A stretch of DNA of 64,000 bases from JAFAGX01 sp035623255 (GTDB lineage: Bacteria > Acidobacteriota > Terriglobia > Terriglobales > Acidobacteriaceae). The stretch spans positions 62,001 through 126,000 of the forward strand of contig DASPTU010000125.1 of NCBI GenBank assembly GCA_035623255.1. Direction: 5' to 3'. Shown one piece after another: positions 1-8,599 of this stretch (its first letter is position 1; each line of letters opens with the position of its first letter). The notes beneath the pieces are model-generated. The model was given only the letters and a program-made list of their open reading frames with translations. It ran no database searches and was not told the origin of the DNA. Both the position numbers and the translations under genes were made by a program.

Positions 1-1
1 T

Positions 2-769
2 AAGTTTGATCATGTCACCTTCTCCTATGAGGCCAACGGCGATGAAGGTCGCGAAATTCTGCGCGACATCGATTTGGAAGTCCGTGCCGGCGAGGTCCTG
101 GCCGTCGTGGGCTCCAGCGGTGCAGGGAAGAGCACCCTGGTTCACCTCGTTCCCCGCTTCTTCGATGTAAGCTGTGGACGATTGCTGATCGATGGTCATG
201 ATGTGCGCGACGTCACTTTGGCTTCGCTGCGCTCGCAGATCGGCGTTGTCTCCCAGGACACCGTCCTGTTCAACGATACCGTGCGCAACAACATCGCGTA
301 TGGGCAGCCTAATGTTTCACAAAAGAACGTGGAAGTTGCTGCGCGAGCCGCACTGGCCCACGATTTCATCATGGACTTGCCTGCCGGCTATGACACCGTC
401 ATTGGCGAACGCGGCATCCGGCTTTCAGGTGGCGAGCGCCAGCGCGTCGCAATTGCTCGCGCCCTGCTCAAGAACGCTCCGATCCTGATTCTCGATGAGG
501 CCACCTCCGCTCTGGATAGTGAATCCGAGTCGCTGGTGCAATCGGCTCTTGCAAACCTGATGGCGGGACGCACTGTTGTGGTCATCGCGCACCGCTTATC
601 CACCGTACGCCGTGCTGATCGCATCGTCGTGCTGGAAAACGGCTTTATCACGGACGTGGGCAGTCACGAAACTCTGATGAAGAAGTTTGGCACGTATCGT
701 CGACTCTATGATCTGCAATTCGTCGATCTGGAACCGCCGAAAGTGGGTACAGTTTCGGGGAGATCGTAA
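2..769 (+). CDS. ABC exporter (MsbA-like), C-terminal ATPase part; 5' end outside window
   Basis: The reading frame is open from the first bases, so this is the 3' part of a longer gene. It encodes the nucleotide-binding domain of an ABC exporter. Visible in order are a Walker A (GSSGAGKST), Q-loop, signature LSGGERQR, Walker B followed by DEATSAL, and the H-loop AHRLST. In type I exporters of the MsbA family this domain follows a six-helix membrane domain, which would lie left of the window. Lipid A or multidrug export is inference from the best family fit. The stop sits 5 bases before the yicC start, so the genes are probably co-transcribed. An internal TTG at 74 is not the true start, because conserved sequence extends upstream of it. 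Confidence 0.9.
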   Translation, partial: KFDHVTFSYEANGDEGREILRDIDLEVRAGEVLAVVGSSGAGKSTLVHLVPRFFDVSCGRLLIDGHDVRDVTLASLRSQIGVVSQDTVLFNDTVRNNIAYGQPNVSQKNVEVAARAALAHDFIMDLPAGYDTVIGERGIRLSGGERQRVAIARALLKNAPILILDEATSALDSESESLVQSALANLMAGRTVVVIAHRLSTVRRADRIVVLENGFITDVGSHETLMKKFGTYRRLYDLQFVDLEPPKVGTVSGRS

Positions 770-774
770 TCACC

Positions 775-1662
775 ATGCCCATCCGATCCATGACGGGGTT
801 CGCGCAAGTCAATGGGCAGGTAAACAGCAAACTGAATTTCACCCTGTCGCTCAAGTCCGTCAATCACCGTTTTCTCGATTTGCACTTCCGCATGCCTGCC
901 GACAGCGATGCTCTGGAAATGAAGCTGCGCCGCAAACTCAAGGAACAGATGGCACGCGGCCACGTGGAATTGACTTTGAATCTCCAGCCGTCTGGCGGGG
1001 CCAGCTTCGCTTTGAATCATGAACTGGTCGGAGGTTACATACAGGCATTTCGTGGTGCTGCGGCCGAGTTTGGGTTGGCCGCCGAACCCGATCTCAACGT
1101 CATTCTGCGAATCCCCGGCGCTCTGGACTCAGCAGGCTTGCCCAGAGACTCGGAATTGGACACAGTCGTCCTCTCCAGACTGGATGAGGCCCTGCATCGC
1201 CTGAACGAGATGCGGGAGGAAGAAGGCCGAGGCACCGATCGCGAACTTCGTCAGCTGATGAAGCATGTGCAGCGTGCCTGCCGGGAAATCGAAAAGCATC
1301 GCCAGGCAACGCTGCGGACTTATACCGAGAAACTGAACGCACGTCTCCAGGAATTGATTGGGTCGCAGGTCGAACCCGAGCGCATTCTGCAGGAAGCCGC
1401 GCTGCTGGTCGATCGCAGCGATATTCAGGAGGAGCTTGTTCGCCTCGATAATCACGTGAAACATTTCGTTGCGTTGCTCGATGACGGCGGCGAGATCGGG
1501 AAGAAGCTGGACTTTCTGCTGCAGGAAATGAATCGCGAAGCAAACACCCTACTTTCGAAGACTTCCGGCTTGGCAGGCGAAGCGCTGAAGATCACTGGGT
1601 GCGGATTATCCATGAAGTCGGATATCGAAAAAGCTCGCGAACAGGTGCAAAACCTCGAATGA
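775..1662 (+). CDS. yicC: YicC/YloC family endoribonuclease
   Basis: This 295-residue protein begins with the family signature IRSMTGFA and ends in the conserved helical region (DIEKAREQVQNLE), matching the usual YicC length of about 290. YicC/YloC proteins have been described as endoribonucleases linked to stress and sRNA turnover; that is family knowledge. The stop codon overlaps the guanylate kinase start (ATGA at 1659-1662). yicC next to gmk is a very common bacterial arrangement and supports the call. Confidence 0.93.
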   Translation: MPIRSMTGFAQVNGQVNSKLNFTLSLKSVNHRFLDLHFRMPADSDALEMKLRRKLKEQMARGHVELTLNLQPSGGASFALNHELVGGYIQAFRGAAAEFGLAAEPDLNVILRIPGALDSAGLPRDSELDTVVLSRLDEALHRLNEMREEEGRGTDRELRQLMKHVQRACREIEKHRQATLRTYTEKLNARLQELIGSQVEPERILQEAALLVDRSDIQEELVRLDNHVKHFVALLDDGGEIGKKLDFLLQEMNREANTLLSKTSGLAGEALKITGCGLSMKSDIEKAREQVQNLE

Positions 1663-2339
1663 CGAACGTCTATATCATTTCCGCACCCTCCGGTTCGGGA
1701 AAATCCACGCTGGTGGAGAAAGTGCGGAAGATTGTTCCTCGTCTCGACTTTTCCATCTCGTATACGACCCGGCCGCCGCGCGGCAACGAACGTGATGGCG
1801 TCGAGTATTTTTTCGTGTCGCGCGAGCAGTTTGACCAGATGGTCCGTCGCAACGAGTTTCTGGAATATGCCGAAGTCTTCGGCAACTGCTACGGCACAGC
1901 AAAACGATTCCTGGAGCAGGCCCAGCAGAGGGGCCACGACCTCTTGCTCGACATCGACGTGCAAGGTGCAGCGCAAATCAAACAAAAAATTCCAGAGGCG
2001 GTAAGCATCTTCATTCTTCCACCCGATCGCAAGACTTTGGAGGCGCGATTGCGCCACCGCAGCCTTGATAGGGAAGATGTGATACAACGGCGGCTGGTCA
2101 CGGCCAGCCGGGAGATTGAGAAATACGGCGAATACGACTATATTTTGATTAACGACCGGCTGGAAGATTCCGTGGAAGCCCTTAAAGCCATCCTGCTTTC
2201 GGAGCGGCTGAAAAATACGGGATCGACCGACGCAGAAACGCTGGCCATAGCCGAACGTTGCAGGTTACGCAACGTCGGTGAGCGGTTACAACCGATCTTG
2301 GCCTCGTTCACAACCGCAGTTACGCCGGGCGGACGCTGA
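1659..2339 (+). CDS. gmk: Guanylate kinase
   Basis: It phosphorylates GMP to GDP in nucleotide metabolism. The P-loop APSGSGKST lies at residues 9-17, followed by GMP-binding sequence (SYTTRPPRGNERDGVEYFF) and DIDVQGA. I place the start at the ATG at 1659, which overlaps the yicC stop and puts the P-loop at its normal distance from the N-terminus. The upstream in-frame ATG at 1599 would add 20 unrelated residues read inside yicC. At 226 residues it is a little longer than typical (about 205); the extra is a basic, non-conserved C-terminal tail. rpoZ follows directly, as in many genomes. Confidence 0.95.
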   Translation: MTNVYIISAPSGSGKSTLVEKVRKIVPRLDFSISYTTRPPRGNERDGVEYFFVSREQFDQMVRRNEFLEYAEVFGNCYGTAKRFLEQAQQRGHDLLLDIDVQGAAQIKQKIPEAVSIFILPPDRKTLEARLRHRSLDREDVIQRRLVTASREIEKYGEYDYILINDRLEDSVEALKAILLSERLKNTGSTDAETLAIAERCRLRNVGERLQPILASFTTAVTPGGR

Positions 2340-2356
2340 AGCGACAGGGAGAGATT

Positions 2357-2593
2357 ATGAAGTTGATGGATGGTTTCGACAGTAACTATCGTTACATCCT
2401 GGTAGCCGCTCGTCGCGCCAGGCAATTACAAGGCGGCGCGCCTCCAGTGATCGACACTAATTCCCGCAAACCCTGCCGCATCGCCCAGGATGAGATTAAG
2501 GCCGGCAAAGTGAAGTGGTTGATCCCCGAAACCCCCAAGTCGGCAGCGGAAGTGGCCAGCGAAACGCTCGAAAAGGCGCTCGGCCAAGAGTAG
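2357..2593 (+). CDS. rpoZ: DNA-directed RNA polymerase omega subunit
   Basis: This small 78-residue protein has the omega pattern: SNYRYILVAARRARQLQGG, then a conserved proline and basic stretch, and a short charged tail. Omega helps assemble and stabilise RNA polymerase around the beta' subunit. Its position directly after gmk and before coaBC is the standard gene order. A GGGAGA sequence precedes the ATG at a usable distance. It lacks the longer C-terminal region of E. coli RpoZ, which is normal outside Proteobacteria. Confidence 0.93.
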   Translation: MKLMDGFDSNYRYILVAARRARQLQGGAPPVIDTNSRKPCRIAQDEIKAGKVKWLIPETPKSAAEVASETLEKALGQE

Positions 2594-2616
2594 GGAATTG
2601 ACGATTTGTGACCATC

Positions 2617-2655
2617 GATTGTTGAATCCTCTACTCCTCCGCCCAATCAACAATC
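2617..2655. repeat. Inverted repeat in rpoZ-coaBC spacer
   Basis: A 9-base perfect inverted repeat (GATTGTTGA at 2617-2625, TCAACAATC at 2647-2655) with a 21-base loop fills most of the 75-base spacer. There is no T-run after it, so it is not a clear intrinsic terminator. It could be an RNA-processing or attenuation hairpin, or one of the short-word inverted repeats seen elsewhere between genes in this window. Confidence 0.4.
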
Positions 2656-2668
2656 TAGAATTAACAAT

Positions 2669-3880
2669 ATGAAGATTGCCGTTGGTGTCAGCGGTGGTAT
2701 TGCCGCCTATAAAGCCGCCGAAATCGTTCGTCTCCTGCAAGAGTGCGGCATTCGGGTGCAAGTCGTCATGACGAGCGCGGCCCAGGAGTTCGTTCGTCCT
2801 TTAACCTTTGCAGCGCTTTCCGGTGAGAAGGTCATTACGGATATGTTCGCCGCTGGAAACGAAACGCCGAACATCGACTCCGCTATCGAACACATTGCGG
2901 TAGCTCAGACCATTGATGCGTTGCTGGTCGCGCCAGCGACGGCCGACATCATCGCCAAGTTCGCGCAAGGCATCGCCAACGATTTTCTTAGCACTCTCTA
3001 CCTTGCGACCACTGCTCCCGTTGTGATTGCCCCCGCGATGAACGTCAACATGTGGAATCATTCCGCGACCCAGGCGAACTTGGAGATTCTGAAAAAGCGC
3101 GGCGTGCGAATCGTTGAACCCGGGACCGGTTATTTGGCGTGTGGGATGACAGGGCCTGGCCGCCTTGCAGAAAACGAAGCGATTGTCGCCGCGGCGCTCG
3201 AAGCGCTCGGCGTTTCCCAGGAGTTGGCCGGAGAAACGGTTCTGATTACTGCCGGGCCTACACGGGAGAAAATCGACCCGGTCCGCTATCTTACAAACCG
3301 CTCCAGCGGCCGGATGGGTTATGCCCTGGCCGAAGCTGCTTTTCGTCGAGGCGCGCGGGTTCTCTTGATTACTGGACCGACTTCTCTAACGCCGCCCGGA
3401 GCGGCCGAGGTTACCCAGGTGGAATCCGCCCAAGAAATGCGCGATGCAGTATTGCGGCTTTTGCCGCAAGCCGGCGTTGTCATCAAAACCGCTGCCGTTG
3501 CTGATTACCGCCCGAAGTCAGCGCAGTCGCAAAAGATCAAGCGCAGCGGTCCAATGAATTTGGAGCTTGAGCCCACAGCCGATATCCTCGGCGAAGTCGC
3601 ACGGCACAAGCAGTCCCAGATCGTTATCGGCTTTGCGGCGGAGACACAGAATGCCCTGGAAAACGCACGCAAGAAATTAGCTACGAAATCTCTCGATGCC
3701 ATCGTCGTCAACGATGTTTCACGCGAAGGCATCGGGTTCGACTCGGATCGCAATGCAGTAACGATCATCACGCAGACCGAAGTGATAGACGTTCCCGAGA
3801 CCACTAAGTGGGAAGTCGCCCAACGCGTGCTGGATCAAGTCATCCGTTTACGTGAAGGCAAAGCTGCCCTCAAAACCTAG
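2669..3880 (+). CDS. coaBC: Bifunctional phosphopantothenoylcysteine decarboxylase / phosphopantothenate-cysteine ligase
   Basis: This enzyme carries out two consecutive steps of coenzyme A synthesis. The N-terminal CoaC flavoprotein domain (about residues 1-180) shows GVSGGIAAYKAAE, the substrate-clamp motif APAMNVNMW and the active-site cysteine in YLACGMTG. The CoaB ligase domain starts near residue 190 with ITAGPTREKIDPVRYL and has the NRSSGRMG nucleotide-binding motif. At 403 residues it matches full-length Dfp proteins. It lies in the same direction as gmk-rpoZ, a common operon neighbourhood. Confidence 0.96.
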   Translation: MKIAVGVSGGIAAYKAAEIVRLLQECGIRVQVVMTSAAQEFVRPLTFAALSGEKVITDMFAAGNETPNIDSAIEHIAVAQTIDALLVAPATADIIAKFAQGIANDFLSTLYLATTAPVVIAPAMNVNMWNHSATQANLEILKKRGVRIVEPGTGYLACGMTGPGRLAENEAIVAAALEALGVSQELAGETVLITAGPTREKIDPVRYLTNRSSGRMGYALAEAAFRRGARVLLITGPTSLTPPGAAEVTQVESAQEMRDAVLRLLPQAGVVIKTAAVADYRPKSAQSQKIKRSGPMNLELEPTADILGEVARHKQSQIVIGFAAETQNALENARKKLATKSLDAIVVNDVSREGIGFDSDRNAVTIITQTEVIDVPETTKWEVAQRVLDQVIRLREGKAALKT

Positions 3881-3953
3881 TTGCTGCGTCGATTCCGATT
3901 TAAGGCTGGCCGTACTTTTCCACGGTAATTCCTGTTAATCTCTCGTCGACACA

Positions 3954-4754
3954 ATGACGCTTATCCTTGATCCCAATCTAAAGCAAGCTCTAGCTGAACG
4001 CATCAGGTTCTATAACGAATTGGGAATTTACGACTTCTACCAGCGGCCACTGCCTAAGGCAGCGTCGGTTGAACCCAAACCAGAAGAGCGCGAGGAAATG
4101 GCACGAACGATTGCATTGCCCGTCACAGAAGAAGATATGTTCGCCCCTGCAAAGCCGGAATCTGGCGCTACAGATCCAGGCAAAGCTTTGCGCATTATCC
4201 GCGAAGATTTAGGCGATTGCACACGTTGCCTGCTGCACAAGCAGGGCCGCAAGCAGATCGTGTTCGGAGTGGGTAACCCCGAAGCGGATCTGATGTTCAT
4301 TGGCGAAGCGCCAGGCGCAGATGAAGATGAGCAGGGCGAACCGTTCGTCGGCCGCGCTGGGCAGTTACTGAACAACATGATCAAGGCGATGGGGCTTCGC
4401 CGGGAAGACGTCTACATCGCTAATATCATCAAGTGCCGCCCGCCGGGAAACCGCACCCCGGAGCGGGATGAATGTGAAACCTGCTCCCCATTTCTGCTGC
4501 GCCAGATCGCGGTGATAAAACCGAAGGTCATTGTGGCGCTGGGCGCTGTGGCAGCAAAAACATTGCTCGCCATCAATGCTCCGATGGCAGAATTGCGAGG
4601 CCGCTGGTATGACTTTCGCGGAACGAAGCTGGCGGTGACCTATCACCCGGCGTTTCTCCTCCGCGATCCGCGCCAGAAGAAAGAAGCCTGGAAGGACCTG
4701 CAACGGGTCATGAAAGAGTTGAACCTGCCGATTCCCACCAAGCCAGTGGAGTAG
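3954..4754 (+). CDS. Uracil-DNA glycosylase, family 4 (iron-sulfur type)
   Basis: It removes uracil from DNA as the first step of base-excision repair. The catalytic-domain motifs GEAPG (about residue 117), EPFVGRAGQLL and the C-terminal TYHPAFLLR are those of family 4/5 UDGs. Cysteines in CTRC, KCRPP and ECETC supply the likely [4Fe-4S] ligands. The active-site sequence GEAPGADED fits family 4. About 75 N-terminal residues before the conserved domain are acidic and poorly conserved, an extension often seen in this family. The start codon is the first ATG after the spacer; no strong Shine-Dalgarno sequence is visible. Confidence 0.92.
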   Translation: MTLILDPNLKQALAERIRFYNELGIYDFYQRPLPKAASVEPKPEEREEMARTIALPVTEEDMFAPAKPESGATDPGKALRIIREDLGDCTRCLLHKQGRKQIVFGVGNPEADLMFIGEAPGADEDEQGEPFVGRAGQLLNNMIKAMGLRREDVYIANIIKCRPPGNRTPERDECETCSPFLLRQIAVIKPKVIVALGAVAAKTLLAINAPMAELRGRWYDFRGTKLAVTYHPAFLLRDPRQKKEAWKDLQRVMKELNLPIPTKPVE

Positions 4755-4758
4755 ATTT

Positions 4759-4959
4759 TCACAGCCGGAAAGGAGCTGCCAGCAGACGCGCTGGCAGCAT
4801 CACCGCTGCCCAGATCAATTCCAACACTCCGTGCACTGCAATCCCAATAATCCGAAATGGCAGGAGCAACAACCACACGATTGGATAAAGCACCAGCGCG
4901 AATAGAGCCAGAGGCCAGCAGATGATTAGGAGAATGCACCATAAGAAGAAAGCAGCCAT
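4759..4959 (-). CDS. Small hydrophobic membrane protein, unknown function
   Basis: This 66-residue protein is almost entirely hydrophobic, with two likely membrane helices (about residues 4-32 and 36-60) joined by a Pro/Arg-containing turn. A good Shine-Dalgarno sequence (GAGGGGA, 7 bases before the ATG) supports it as a real gene. It converges with the uracil-DNA glycosylase gene, ending only 4 bases from that stop. I do not recognise a family. A small membrane modulator is possible but unsupported. Confidence 0.6.
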   Translation of the reverse strand: MAAFFLWCILLIICWPLALFALVLYPIVWLLLLPFRIIGIAVHGVLELIWAAVMLPARLLAAPFRL

Positions 4960-5221
4960 AGAATTTTCCCCTCTAGTGCAGTTTACGCAAAACGCTGCGA
5001 AGCAGTTCCGCCTATTAACGTCGAGATCCGGAATGCGACAGTAGACATTTAGCCGAGAAGGATGCAGTATTACGCACTATTAATTCAACGATAATAGGAA
5101 CTTACGACCCAACTGGCTTAATCCTTTAACGACACCGAAGTACCCCCTGGCGTTCACTTCGTGGGTCAACCCGGACTGTTTTTCTGGTATTCTCATTCGT
5201 TTTACCCCGAGGGCCATTGCG

Positions 5222-5593
5222 GTGGAACGGCGCGGACAGAAGCATCATCGAGAACGGCTTGGGGAAGCCTTGCGTGAGGAAATCGAGACGATGGTCGAGG
5301 GCGAACTGGGTGACCCCCGAATCGGCTTGGTAAGCGTGAGCAAGGTTGAAATGGCGGAGGACTCCCGCTCGGCGCGGGTATATGTCGAAGTCGAAGGAGA
5401 TGATGCAGAAGCCAACCGGACGCTCGAAGGACTGGCGGGTGCCGTGGGCTTTATCCGTCATGAGCTGGCCGAGCGTTTGCATCTGCGGCGAGCCCCAGAA
5501 TTGTTTTTCCACTTGGACCGCTCAGAGAAGTATGAATCCCGCATCAACGAGCTTTTGAGTCGGGCCAGGAAGAAAAGCAAAAAAGTTAACTGA
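5222..5593 (+). CDS. rbfA: 30S ribosome-binding factor A
   Basis: It binds the small ribosomal subunit during late 16S rRNA maturation and cold adaptation. The 123 residues show the KH-like fold signature: EEIETMVEGELGDPRIG, a VSVSKVEM strand, VYVEVEG, then IRHELAERLHLRRAPEL and the FHLDRS ending. The start is GTG at 5222. The basic tail (SRARKKSKKV) is typical. nrnA follows after 4 bases, the usual rbfA-nrnA order, but infB and nusA are not upstream: the preceding 260 bases contain no gene that I can see. Confidence 0.93.
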   Translation: MERRGQKHHRERLGEALREEIETMVEGELGDPRIGLVSVSKVEMAEDSRSARVYVEVEGDDAEANRTLEGLAGAVGFIRHELAERLHLRRAPELFFHLDRSEKYESRINELLSRARKKSKKVN

Positions 5594-5597
5594 TCTT

Positions 5598-6545
5598 ATG
5601 TTGCAGAAGATCCTGAAGGAAATCGGGCAGCGCCAGCGGTTCCTGCTAACGACTCACGCTCGCCCTGACGGCGACGCCATCGGTTCGGCCCTGGCGTGCA
5701 GCCAGATATTGCGTCTCATGGGCAAGGAAGCTGAGGTCGTGCTGCGCGAAGGTGTTCCGCGAATCTATCAACGGCTACCGTTCGCGGATACGGTGGTTAC
5801 AGCTGAGCGTGTAAATGGCAAGTACGAAGCCGCCATCCTTCTGGAGTGCGACAGCATTCAGCGGACTCGTCTGGAGGGGCTCGAAAGCGGATTTCTGATC
5901 AATATTGATCATCACGTCAGCGGCCGCCCCTTCGCGCATGTGAACTGGATCGATCCCAACGCGGTTGCAACGGCTGAGATGATTTACAAACTCGCACGCG
6001 AGGCAGGAGTGAAGATTTCCCCTCAAATTGCCAGTTGCATCTATACGGCGGTAATAGCCGACACCGGTTCCTTTATGTTTGAGGGCACTAATGAGCACAC
6101 TTTCGCATTGGCCCGGGAGCTGGTATTGGCAGGGGCAAACCCCGTCCACTGCGCTCGCAGCATCTATTTCGGACATTCGACCGCCAAGATGCGTTTGTTG
6201 GGTGCAGCCCTTTCCAACCTGCACCGCGAAGGACATCTGGCTTGGATTTGGGTGACTCGCGAGCAGATGGAGCGAGTTGGCGCAAAAGAAGAGGACTGCG
6301 AGGGTCTTGTTAACTACGCCCTGTCGATCCATGACGTGGAGGTTGCGATCTTTTTCCGTGAATTGCCGGATGGACGGATTCGCGCCAGTCTGCGGAGCAA
6401 GGGACAAGTCAATGTCTCGACTGTTGCCGAGCAGTTCGGTGGAGGCGGTCACAAATGCGCGAGCGGGTGCTCGGTGGAGGGCCCGCTGTCCATCGCGGTC
6501 GCCCATGTGGTGGACCAACTTCGCGCCCGATCTTCCGTACAATAA
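5598..6545 (+). CDS. nrnA: DHH-family bifunctional oligoribonuclease / PAP phosphatase NrnA
   Basis: It degrades short RNA oligonucleotides and dephosphorylates 3'-phosphoadenosine 5'-phosphate in the cytoplasm. Metal-binding motifs are visible: HARPDGD at residues 20-26, the DHH motif near residue 103 (NIDHHVSG), ADTGSFMF, and the DHHA1 substrate motif GGGHKCASG near residue 281. The 315-residue length is typical. It is tightly coupled to rbfA (4-base gap), and the next small gene starts 6 bases after its stop, so the three probably share a transcript. Confidence 0.93.
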   Translation: MLQKILKEIGQRQRFLLTTHARPDGDAIGSALACSQILRLMGKEAEVVLREGVPRIYQRLPFADTVVTAERVNGKYEAAILLECDSIQRTRLEGLESGFLINIDHHVSGRPFAHVNWIDPNAVATAEMIYKLAREAGVKISPQIASCIYTAVIADTGSFMFEGTNEHTFALARELVLAGANPVHCARSIYFGHSTAKMRLLGAALSNLHREGHLAWIWVTREQMERVGAKEEDCEGLVNYALSIHDVEVAIFFRELPDGRIRASLRSKGQVNVSTVAEQFGGGGHKCASGCSVEGPLSIAVAHVVDQLRARSSVQ

Positions 6546-6551
6546 TCACCC

Positions 6552-6800
6552 ATGCATATTTCGCTTGCTCAAGAACTGGCCTCCTTTGTCGGTGCGCTCT
6601 TAATTCTCATTGCGTACGTAGGGCATCAGGTGGGGTGGGTGAACTCCCGTAAAGCCCCATATAACATCCTGAATGCGGCGGGTTCAGCCATTCTCGCCTA
6701 CATTGCATTCCGACCATTCCAGCTTGGATTCGTTGTGCTGGAAGTTGTTTGGGCGCTGATCAGTCTTTACGCGCTGCTAAGGCCCGGTTCTGAGAGCTGA
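6552..6800 (+). CDS. Small CBU_0592-like membrane protein
   Basis: This 82-residue protein has three hydrophobic segments (about 8-27, 42-58 and 60-77). A conserved-looking polar stretch lies between the first two (SRKAPYNILNAAGS), resembling the CBU_0592-type small membrane proteins. It starts 6 bases after nrnA and is probably expressed with it. Function is unknown. The family assignment is from memory of the NxxG pattern and is tentative. Confidence 0.75.
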   Translation: MHISLAQELASFVGALLILIAYVGHQVGWVNSRKAPYNILNAAGSAILAYIAFRPFQLGFVVLEVVWALISLYALLRPGSES

Positions 6801-6917
6801 TGGGTAATTCTTGAGTGCTAATGGCACTTCGGCTCTACAATCAAAATCATCAATCAAAAGTTAAAAATCGACACCGCCGTCGCCTCGTCGGGCTCTCGTT
6901 TTCGCACGGATTGGTTC

Positions 6918-8489
6918 TTGTTGGCTGGATTCTGCGCATTCCTCTTTTTTTACGGGCTAGCGAACTTTGGGTTGATCGGCGCTGATGAGCCTCGGTACGC
7001 GCAGATTGCGCGCGAAATGCTGGTGCGCCACGATTGGGTGACACCTGTGCTCGGAGGGCAGCCCTGGCTTGAAAAACCGCCACTCTACTATTGGCAAACA
7101 ATGGTTGCTTACAGCGTCTTCGGCGTCAGCGATTGGGCGGCGCGGCTGCCTTCTGCGCTTGATGCCGCGTTGATGGTACTCGCGATTTGGCTCTTCTGCG
7201 GCAGATATCTTCCCAGCCTTGAGTCTGACGGTGCACTGATGACTGCTTCTGCCGCCGGGATGATCGGCTTCGCTCGCGCTGCATCCCCTGACATGCCGCT
7301 GGCGGCAACGTTCACAATCGCCATGCTGGCTTGGTACGTATGGTATGAAAGCGGAACCAAATGGACCCTGGCCGTGAGTTATGTTGGTCTCGGACTTGCC
7401 ACACTGGCAAAGGGCCCGGTGGCTCCGTTTCTGGCCGCAGTTGTTATTGTGATTTATGCCGCTGTAAAGAACGATTACACGCTGCTCTGGCGTACGTTAT
7501 GGGTTCCGGGCGGTCTCCTTTACCTCTTAGTCACTTTGCCCTGGTTCGTCGAGGTGGAAATGAGAAATCCCCGTTTTTTTCACATTTTCATTCTTGAACA
7601 CAATTTCGCCCGCTTCAGTACCAATCTTTACCACCACATCCAACCATTCTGGTATTTCATTCCGGTAACGCTTTTGGCGCTTGTGCCTTGGACAGTATTG
7701 GCCTGCGCATCGCTGGGCCAAACCGTCCGTACATGGTGGTCACAACGTGAAAGCTTAGCTGGCTCCGAGCCCGCTCTGAATACATTCCTCGGAATATGGC
7801 TTCTGGTGCCGATCATCTTCTTTTCTGTCTCTCGATCGAAATTGCCGGGATATATCCTTCCTGCAGTCCCGGCCGGTGCGTTGCTGGCGGCAGCCTATGT
7901 ACGCCAGTTCATGTCGAATGACGAACGTCCGCCACTTACAGTCATTATCTTGCACTCGATCACCGCTGCCGTGCCGGTAGCTCCCGCTCTGATGATTCAG
8001 TACCTGGTGCTGCAGCATCGCATCCCATGGGGAAAGGCGTCCGCTATATCTTGCGCACTCGCTGCCGTTCTGGCCATTGCGCTGGTTCTCACTTTGCACT
8101 CTCGGGTTGGCATAGGAGGATTACGTTTTACCCTGGTCCCAGTAGCACTCAGCGTGGCCGCGGTGCTGCGGCTCGGTTCGCCAGCCTTGGACAGTACTCT
8201 CTCGGCCCGCCCGGTAGCGGGGGAGATCAGGCAAATTGAGAAGGATCGCTTGCCCTTGGCCATATTCGGCGTCCCTCGAGAACTCGAGTTCGGCTTGATG
8301 TTCTACATGGATCAGAAGATTGAACAATATGGCGTAGATCAGATTCCTTCTGGTGAGCATTTGCTGGTCGCGGCCGGAGGAAGTCAGGTCGAGATTGCAA
8401 AACGAGTGCCGGGTCGGCGTGTGTCTTATTTAGCGAGCTATGCATCCCAGGGGCTCGATTTTTATTGGGTAGCACCGAGCCGCCATTAG
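6918..8489 (+). CDS. Family 39-type glycosyltransferase (ArnT/PMT-like), integral membrane
   Basis: This 523-residue membrane protein likely transfers a sugar from a polyprenyl-phosphate donor to a periplasmic acceptor. It starts with a helix and the periplasmic loop ADEPRYAQIAREM, whose Asp-Glu pair is the catalytic signature of the GT39/GT83 family, followed by EKPPLYYW. About ten further hydrophobic segments follow, then a soluble C-terminal tail. The start is uncertain: TTG at 6918 or 6921 are the first start-like codons, and the frame stays open upstream to 6822 without an ATG. The acceptor (lipid A, protein or other) cannot be told from sequence. Confidence 0.87.
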   Translation: MLAGFCAFLFFYGLANFGLIGADEPRYAQIAREMLVRHDWVTPVLGGQPWLEKPPLYYWQTMVAYSVFGVSDWAARLPSALDAALMVLAIWLFCGRYLPSLESDGALMTASAAGMIGFARAASPDMPLAATFTIAMLAWYVWYESGTKWTLAVSYVGLGLATLAKGPVAPFLAAVVIVIYAAVKNDYTLLWRTLWVPGGLLYLLVTLPWFVEVEMRNPRFFHIFILEHNFARFSTNLYHHIQPFWYFIPVTLLALVPWTVLACASLGQTVRTWWSQRESLAGSEPALNTFLGIWLLVPIIFFSVSRSKLPGYILPAVPAGALLAAAYVRQFMSNDERPPLTVIILHSITAAVPVAPALMIQYLVLQHRIPWGKASAISCALAAVLAIALVLTLHSRVGIGGLRFTLVPVALSVAAVLRLGSPALDSTLSARPVAGEIRQIEKDRLPLAIFGVPRELEFGLMFYMDQKIEQYGVDQIPSGEHLLVAAGGSQVEIAKRVPGRRVSYLASYASQGLDFYWVAPSRH

Positions 8490-8599
8490 AATTCTGACTG
8501 TCGCCTGAAAAATCCTCTACTGTTAGCTTTGCATGTTCTCCAGTTTGCCTCGTCGCATCAAAGCATCTACACTCCTCTAGCGCCTCACAGGAGGACGCA

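Noticed and set aside
4643..4942. 99-residue minus frame overlapping the UDG end
   Set aside because: Overlaps the better-supported 66-residue membrane protein in another frame, and lacks a Shine-Dalgarno.
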